Positions 58,325 to 64,000 of a stretch of 64,000 nt of DNA are shown piece by piece (position 1 is the first letter of the stretch; each line of letters opens with the position of its first letter). Source of the DNA: Whitmania pigra (Eukaryota > Annelida > Clitellata > Hirudinida > Haemopidae); the NCBI GenBank assembly GCA_021613335.1, contig JAJTWR010000443.1, forward strand, positions 206,001 to 270,000. Reading direction: 5' to 3'. A program made the translations under genes and the position numbers. The notes beneath the pieces were generated by a model that made no database searches, was not told the DNA's origin, and worked only from the letters and a program-made list of their open reading frames with translations.

Positions 58325-60095
58325 ATGAGGGCTTTGATTAGGCAGCTGATTGTTAAAGCTCCGTATGTTGCATCTAATTGCAGATGCTCTATTGAGTTCT
58401 TAATTAAGTATTTCATTGCAGGTTTAATAATTTTTCGAGAATGCTCGGTAATTCCAAGAAAGAATTCGAAAATGCGGTCAAGTTACTTACATCTCTGAAA
58501 GATGATCCAGGAAACGAAACCAAGTTGCAATTATATGCTCTATATAAGCAGGTAAAATGTTTAGAAAATTATGTTTGTTGGTTTCTGGACATGCTAATTA
58601 AGATAAACTTTGTTACACAAGGCCACTATTGGAAAATGTAACACCCCAAAACCAGGTCTAATGGACTTGACAGGTAAAGTCAAGTGGCAAGCTTGGAACA
58701 GTCTTCAAAACATGAGCCAAGTTCTTAAAATGTTACACATATTCAAGATAAAAGCTGTTTTAAGTAATCTTATTTTATAGTCCGAGGCACAATCAAATTA
58801 TGTGGATATTGTAAAGAATTTGTTAAAGTTGGACTCTAAAAAAGATGATTGTGAGGAAAAAGGTCTTGACATTATTTCTGAAATTGATGGTAAGGTCTAC
58901 AAGATCGTGATTAATCGTCCTTCAAGAAAAAATGCCCTCACTACTGAAGTAAGACAAATTGCCAGTCATATTCTTACGTGAAATTTCACATTTGATTTGC
59001 AGATGTACGATTCGATATCAGATTCATTAGAGGAAGCAAGTAAAAGTGATGCAACCTTAGCAGTTGTGACAGGTTTCTAAATGTTAACTACTTAATGAAT
59101 AAAAACATAGTAATAAGCAAAATAATTATAATCATATTTGCATGTAATTATGCTAAAGAACTTCCAACATTTTGAGTAATCGTTCAAAAGGTGCTGGTGA
59201 CTATTACAGCAGCGGCAATGATCTGGCAAATATCTTAAAAGCTGGCTCCCAAGACTACAATCAATATGCTACAGCGGGCAGAGATTTATTGAAGTGATTC
59301 CATTTAAAGGTTTCTTTCATTTTAAATGAAAAACTTATTTGTAAAGTTTATTCTTTCAGGAGGTTCGTCTCCGCTTTTATCGAATTTCCAAAGCCTTTGA
59401 TAGCCATCGTGAATGGCCCTGCGATGGGCATCATGACGACCACGTTGCCACTCTTTGACGGAGTACTCGCATCCGACAAAGTTAGGATTTACGACGAAGT
59501 CTTCTGTTAACTTTAATCGACAAAATTATTGCAGGCCACATTCCAAACTGTGTTCAGTTCATTGGGGATGACCCCTGAAGGTTGCAGCAGTTTCACTTTT
59601 CCTCTCATCATGGGTCATACCAAGGTTTAAAGAATTTAGCCTAAATTAGAGTTTAATTATGTCAAATGAATCACAGTCCTCTGTTTTTATTTGCTATCAA
59701 TCACAGGCTTGCGACATGTTGCTTTTCAACAAAAGAATAACTGCCCAGGAAGCCAAAGACCTGGGTTTAGTAACCGACGTGTTTCCGAGTTTAAGCTTCC
59801 AGGATGAGGCCTGGAAGAGGGTCGTACAGATTTCTGAATCTCCTCCTGAAGTTTGTTCTCATCATTGATGATCTTTTTCTTATAAATGCCAACACAAGGC
59901 TTTAACGTCTTTGGATGCTCAGCCAGACTTCTTTTAAAGGTGCTCAGATTGTCCAAGCAGCTCGTCCGTGAAAACTTCCGACAAACCCTGCACGACGTCA
60001 ACGAGCGGGAATGCGACCTGCTCCTCAGCAGGTGGCTGTCACAAGACTTCAAGGACACCATCCTCAATGTCATTCAGAAGAAGTCCTCACTCTAA
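58325..60095 (+). CDS. ECI2: Enoyl-CoA delta isomerase 2 (ACBP plus crotonase domains)
   Basis: Ten exons: 58325-58407, 58422-58551, 58622-58720, 58781-58948, 59003-59072, 59191-59293, 59360-59480, 59535-59624, 59707-59850, 59940-60095; 387 residues, like the human protein. The first exon gives a basic mitochondrial-type leader ([19 protein letters not shown]). An acyl-CoA-binding domain follows ([41 protein letters not shown]), then a crotonase fold with oxyanion segments YYSSGNDL and IVNGPAMGI and the catalytic Glu in [12 protein letters not shown]. The C-terminus is IQKKSSL, a weak SKL-like peroxisomal signal (human ends SKL), so dual mitochondrial/peroxisomal targeting is possible. It shifts cis-3/trans-3 double bonds to trans-2 during beta-oxidation of unsaturated fatty acids. 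Exon 1's intron is only 14 bp as modelled, so that junction may be wrong. AATAAA at 60184-60189. Confidence 0.9.
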
Positions 60096-60330
60096 TTTGA
60101 GAATATGATTTCATTTTACAAACTGAGAACTACCACTTATGATACTAACAAATATTCAGGATTTGGACATCTGGTCATATTTTAATAAAATGACTGGCCC
60201 TCAATTTGTGAAATTCATTTAATTTAAAATCAGTTACATTTTCAATTCATTGTTCACATTCTCAAAACATGCTTCGCAATAAATACAAAACAAAACAACC
60301 TCGAACGATAAAGTAATTCATAAGGAAATC

Positions 60331-61539
60331 CTACACTTTGTCGTCCATGACTTTCTCGTGCATGTAAGCAATGTGCTTCTGGAAAAGTATTTTGTTGCTG
60401 TACGACTTCAAGCATACGTGGCAGTTGAGGTCAATGGTAGTGTTGTGTACTTGCATGTGAAGGTTCAGAGATTCTTTACACCTGTAGGAGTTCTTGCAAA
60501 TTTTGCAAACGAAGGGTTTCTTGAGCTCGTGCCTCAGCAAATGTTTCACCAGCTGAGCCTGGAAGCGGTAGGATTTGTGACACACAGAACAAGAAAAGCT
60601 CGTAATTTTCCCGAGGCTGAGACTGTCCGTTATTCCATGTTTTGAGACCAAATGGCCTTCTAGCTGACTGATGGATTTCAGTTCTAATCCGCAAGCTTCA
60701 CAAACATTCATCTGTTTACAGTTAACTTCACTTCTTCCACTTTCACTTTTGCTTCTGAGAAGATCTACTTTCGAATCAATGCCTCCGTCTACCGAGCATT
60801 CGAAGCTGAAGTTGCTGAGGTTCGATTCGACATCAAAAGAGTCGAGGTTTGGATCACTCATCTTTTTAGAAAATATGACAGTTTTTTTTTTCAGGCGATT
60901 AATTTTTTTAAACACGCTTTCTTTGGAATCTTTGCATGGAAGTCTCTTCTGTGTAAGTTTGTGGAAAGATTTCTGAGTTTTCCTTTTGTGGCTCCTCATG
61001 TCAAAGTTTGGGGGACTAAATGGAAGGTCATCATCGGAATCTGAGATGACGAAAGCGCTAATCATCGGATCATATTTGTTGTCAGGCATGATGTCGTAGT
61101 TCCTCATCATTTTCGGAGAGACTTGGTCTGGTAAATGCCCAATTGGTTCTGCAGTGATAGTTACACTTTCAACCTCGACTTCAAGTTGTGGATCAGCTTC
61201 TACTGGATCAAACCCTTGAACTTCTGTAATTATCGAAGTTTCGGAAGTCAACGGAGTAGAAGGCAAATTCATTGCGGGTTCAGTCAGATAATTCATTACT
61301 GAATTACTGTAATCACTTCGACCAAAAAATTCATTGGAAAACAGGTCTTTGTTTTGTGAGGCATCTAACTTGTCATCAAAGTGAAATACAAAAGATTTCT
61401 GCTGGTCAACAGTAACACCCAAAGTTCCTTCTACGTGTAACTCAAGATCATAGGAAATATTTGTGCGGAATACCTGTCCAATTACATGTTTTAATGCATC
61501 TTTGAGCAGAAGATTCTGTTCTTTCTGCCCAAATAACAT
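60331..61539 (-). CDS. C2H2 zinc-finger protein with four C-terminal fingers
   Basis: One uninterrupted minus-strand frame of 402 codons from ATG 61539. Four C2H2 fingers lie at residues about 280, 317, 345 and 373, each C-x2-C-x12-H-x3/4-H (CSVCHKSYRF, CKICKNSYRC, CHVCLKSYSN and an N-terminal CEACGLELKS). The N-terminal half is acidic with Ser/Asp patches (SDSDDDLPFSPPN) and basic runs (KRKTQKSFHK), consistent with a nuclear regulator. The reading frame continues upstream of the ATG with protein-like text (GLRSDYRQIVFNLAAE) to a stop near 61604, so an upstream coding exon may exist and the N-terminus may be longer. Specific family unknown. It converges with ECI2, 3' ends about 235 bp apart. 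Confidence 0.85.
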   Translation of the reverse strand: MLFGQKEQNLLLKDALKHVIGQVFRTNISYDLELHVEGTLGVTVDQQKSFVFHFDDKLDASQNKDLFSNEFFGRSDYSNSVMNYLTEPAMNLPSTPLTSETSIITEVQGFDPVEADPQLEVEVESVTITAEPIGHLPDQVSPKMMRNYDIMPDNKYDPMISAFVISDSDDDLPFSPPNFDMRSHKRKTQKSFHKLTQKRLPCKDSKESVFKKINRLKKKTVIFSKKMSDPNLDSFDVESNLSNFSFECSVDGGIDSKVDLLRSKSESGRSEVNCKQMNVCEACGLELKSISQLEGHLVSKHGITDSLSLGKITSFSCSVCHKSYRFQAQLVKHLLRHELKKPFVCKICKNSYRCKESLNLHMQVHNTTIDLNCHVCLKSYSNKILFQKHIAYMHEKVMDDKV

Positions 61540-61604
61540 TTCAGCTGCTAGATTGAATACAATTTGACGATAATCGGAGCGAAGACCAGACTTGTTTGTA
61601 ACTT

Positions 61605-61929
61605 ATCAAAATACATAGACTCAAACACATAAAACCTTCATGCTAAGTAGCCAATCACAATAAAAATATAAAAAAATGTATTTATTTAAAGTATACAAAT
61701 ATAAAATTTATAGCTTTTGCGTGGCTTCTAATTTACGTTTTGATTAATATTCATTTTGGTTAGCAACCTTTAATGATCCTCATACGCAATGAGTAATGAA
61801 AAAGAAATTGTGAACATTAAAGTCTAAAATTGCGGAATGCATGAGTACATAAAACATACTTTAATAAGTCCTAAATATTTGATTGGCTTTCATTCAAGTA
61901 AATTTTAAACATTAATTTCGTAATTTAAT
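61605..61929. other. AT-rich upstream region of the zinc-finger gene
   Basis: No coding region. May hold the promoter and an unrecognised first exon. Confidence 0.4.
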
Positions 61930-63035
61930 CTCTTGTGGAAAGTATCATCCCTTCCCTGAAGGGCACACTCATAGTCAGACAGTGCAGAAAGCTTGCTATT
62001 GACGGCTTGGAATGGATACTCTTCTGTCCTCCCCGCTGGTCGATCCAGTTGACTGGTCTTCCATGGACATTGACCAATTGGCTGATCTTAACTTCGGTCA
62101 ACACCCGCATTGTCAACTGCCGCATTGAACACATTCCTCCGGGAGACGGCTCCTCGCCTCTGCAAATGCAAGCAACCTTGGTTTGATGCTGAATGCATGC
62201 GTGCAAGATGCCACCTTGCTATGCTCTGGTGGAGAAAGGTAGCCAGGGAGCATATTAGGGCCGTTACTCGATCCTACCTTAGACTTCTATACACTAAACA
62301 TCGACAATACTACACCAAGCGTCTCGTGGACATCATCCAATCGACTACGGCTCAACCCTGACAGGACAGAAGCGATATGGCTTGGTTCTGCTGCTAGATC
62401 TGCTGCCGCATCGGCACTTTAACGCACCCTTCGCAGATAGTCAGAAGCCTCGGGGCACATCTTAACACATTCCTGACGATGAATCCTTAATAGGATTGCT
62501 GCAAGCAGTTACGCCAGGCTTCGCGTCCTCAAGGAGGCAAAACCATTTGTCCCACATCAAATTTTTATATCCCTCGTAGTTCAGCTCATCATCTCAAAGC
62601 TTGATTACTGCAATTCGTTTCTTGCCAATGTCAATTTCCAGATTCTCAACACTCTTCAAACAGTCATGAATGTGGCGGATAGGTTCATTTGTGATGGAAG
62701 ATCTTCCGATCACATCACTCCTCTCTTGAGAGACCTCCGTTGGCTAAAAATTGAGGACAGAATCACCTTCAAAATCTTCCTTCTGGTCTACAAGGCCGCC
62801 ATAGGCAGCGCTCCTCAATACCTTACTGAACTTCTAACAGGCTCATCATCTGTCCTCGGCAGGGCTTTCATCAGATCATCCAACAACAGGATTCTCGTTG
62901 CTCCTATGTCCCGGACGGTCAGGGTCGTTCCATGTCTGCGGATCCAGAACATGGAATTCACTTCCATCCGAGGTCCGGTTGAATTGTCGGCTTTGTCTAT
63001 TATAGTGCCTGCACATACCTACGGGATAATTTGAG
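61930..63035 (+). mobile_element. Dead L2/CR1-like LINE, internally deleted
   Basis: Plus-strand fragments in shifting frames. At 62120-62340 comes the post-endonuclease linker (KQPWFDAECMRARCHLAMLW, YTKRLVDIIQ). At 62575-63000 comes the RT C-terminal part (LDYCNS-like, ADRFICDGRSSDHITPLLRD, WLKIEDRITFKIFLLVYKAA, SAPQYLTELL), the common L2/CR1 ending. The catalytic RT core between them is missing and frames change several times. Not active. Confidence 0.85.
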
Positions 63036-64000
63036 CCCTCAAAAAATGGGATAAATAAATCCATACAATTTTGAAATATAAGAATGGAATGTCTTCTCAT
63101 GATTAACTTTATAGGAAAAAGATGAGAAAATGGCTTTCTCAAAATGAGAAGGAAAAGCTTTTTATTTATTTATTTGTTAGATTAAAGTCGTTATTTATTT
63201 ATTTGTTTTATTAAAGTCCTTTGCAGAACTAAGATGATTTCGGCTTAACAAAAAGAATCGAGAGGAATGATTTTTGTGCTGAGCAAGAGTTATTCACCTC
63301 CCGAAACCAACAGAAACGAAATCTACGATTATTAATATTTCGACCAATAATGCCTCGAATGTAATAAAATGTAATATAAGTAGTTATCTTATAAATGCTT
63401 TAAACGCTATTGCAAAAAAAGATATCTGGCATTGCACACACCTAGGCTATTACGAATCCTACATGAAAGCATTCGCTTGCGTGGTCTGCCATGCTAGGAT
63501 GAACGTGAATGGAGATATAGGTGTGTTCATATTTATCTCCTGGAAACACTTGTCTCTCTTAACAAAGCAAATGATTCCATCCGGTTCAGATCGACTCATG
63601 TTTGTGCTTATATCTGACGTTTCATGCAGAAGTGCTTGGCTGGGAGCGAACAACAGGATCATTGAACAACACGGAAATCGCTGAAATTTCTTTTCCGTGA
63701 ACCGATGTTTAGAATGAGTAGCCATTCAGTAATTAGACTACGAAAGACATACATGGAGGAGACGTGATGCCACATCAAAATCACATTTACCACGCCCAAA
63801 CATTAGTTATTAAATTTTAATTTTAGTGCAATAGGGAGAACAACAAACTCTCATTCAAGGAGTATTTAGACGTTTTCCTTAAAATTATTGCATATTTCTT
63901 CCATTACATGTATCTTCTGTCACGGTCTCAATTATCAGAGCAAAAAGGCCACAAAACACGAAGTGCAGGAAAATGCAGAACTAAGGATAAATAATGGTTC
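63036..64000. other. Window end, no gene seen
   Basis: Non-coding sequence with TTATTTATTTATT runs near 63160-63210. Overlapping frames at 63459-63725 on both strands show no domain or splice context. Confidence 0.4.

Noticed and set aside
60671..60976. Plus-strand frame opposite the zinc-finger gene
   Set aside because: Shadow of the minus-strand coding exon; no independent evidence.
1..64000. CRISPR arrays, bacterial operons, rRNA genes or intact viral genomes
   Set aside because: Looked for direct-repeat/spacer patterns, rRNA landmarks and long intact viral frames; found none. The repeats present are transposons and microsatellites.

Overview
The window is a piece of nuclear DNA from an AT-rich, intron-rich invertebrate animal. 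Genes carry many small introns, nearly all GT-AG. The gene content is metazoan: ANTP-class homeobox genes, MSH2, RPL24, a secreted alpha-2-macroglobulin relative, lysosomal galactocerebrosidase, epsinR and a centromeric histone H3. The repeats are animal types too: R4/Dong-, CR1- and L2-like LINEs, hAT and MULE DNA transposons, and a tRNA-derived SINE. I cannot name the phylum. Nothing suggests bacteria; there is no CRISPR array and no rRNA.

Layout. 1-5,680: the C-terminal end of a minus-strand membrane-protein gene, a decayed Zaphod-like hAT transposon with perfect ends and target duplication, and a small MITE. 5,682-10,532: a complete CLINT1/epsinR gene, with a hAT MITE in one intron. 11,975-16,289: complete GALC. 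17,787-23,131: complete MSH2. 24,011-24,790: RPL24. 27,585-34,847: a 35-exon secreted A2M-family protein without the thioester motif. 37,085-40,462: two convergent homeobox genes, Vax-like (+) and Msx-like (-), whose homeoboxes are split at the same codon boundary. 43,204-44,436: a CENP-A-type histone (-). 45,374-46,493: an unrecognised five-exon gene. 48,069-50,870: a leucine-rich-repeat protein. 51,022-58,300: a repeat-rich stretch with a fold-back element, a dead Dong-like LINE sitting in a TAA microsatellite, a MULE transposase remnant, a SINE and a hAT MITE. 58,325-60,095: ECI2. 60,331-61,539: a C2H2 zinc-finger protein (-). 61,930-63,035: a dead L2/CR1-like LINE.

The genes do not form a pathway; this is ordinary eukaryotic linkage of housekeeping and developmental genes. 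I rebuilt exons by hand from splice signals and protein similarity. For CLINT1, GALC, MSH2, RPL24, the A2M-like gene, Vax-like, ECI2, the LRR gene and the unknown gene, the chosen exons sum to a multiple of three with no internal stop, which supports the models. The most unusual items are the thioester-less A2M protein, the CENP-A gene whose two core introns cannot be given GT-AG ends, the Vax/Msx pair, and the Dong-like insertion in a TAA repeat.
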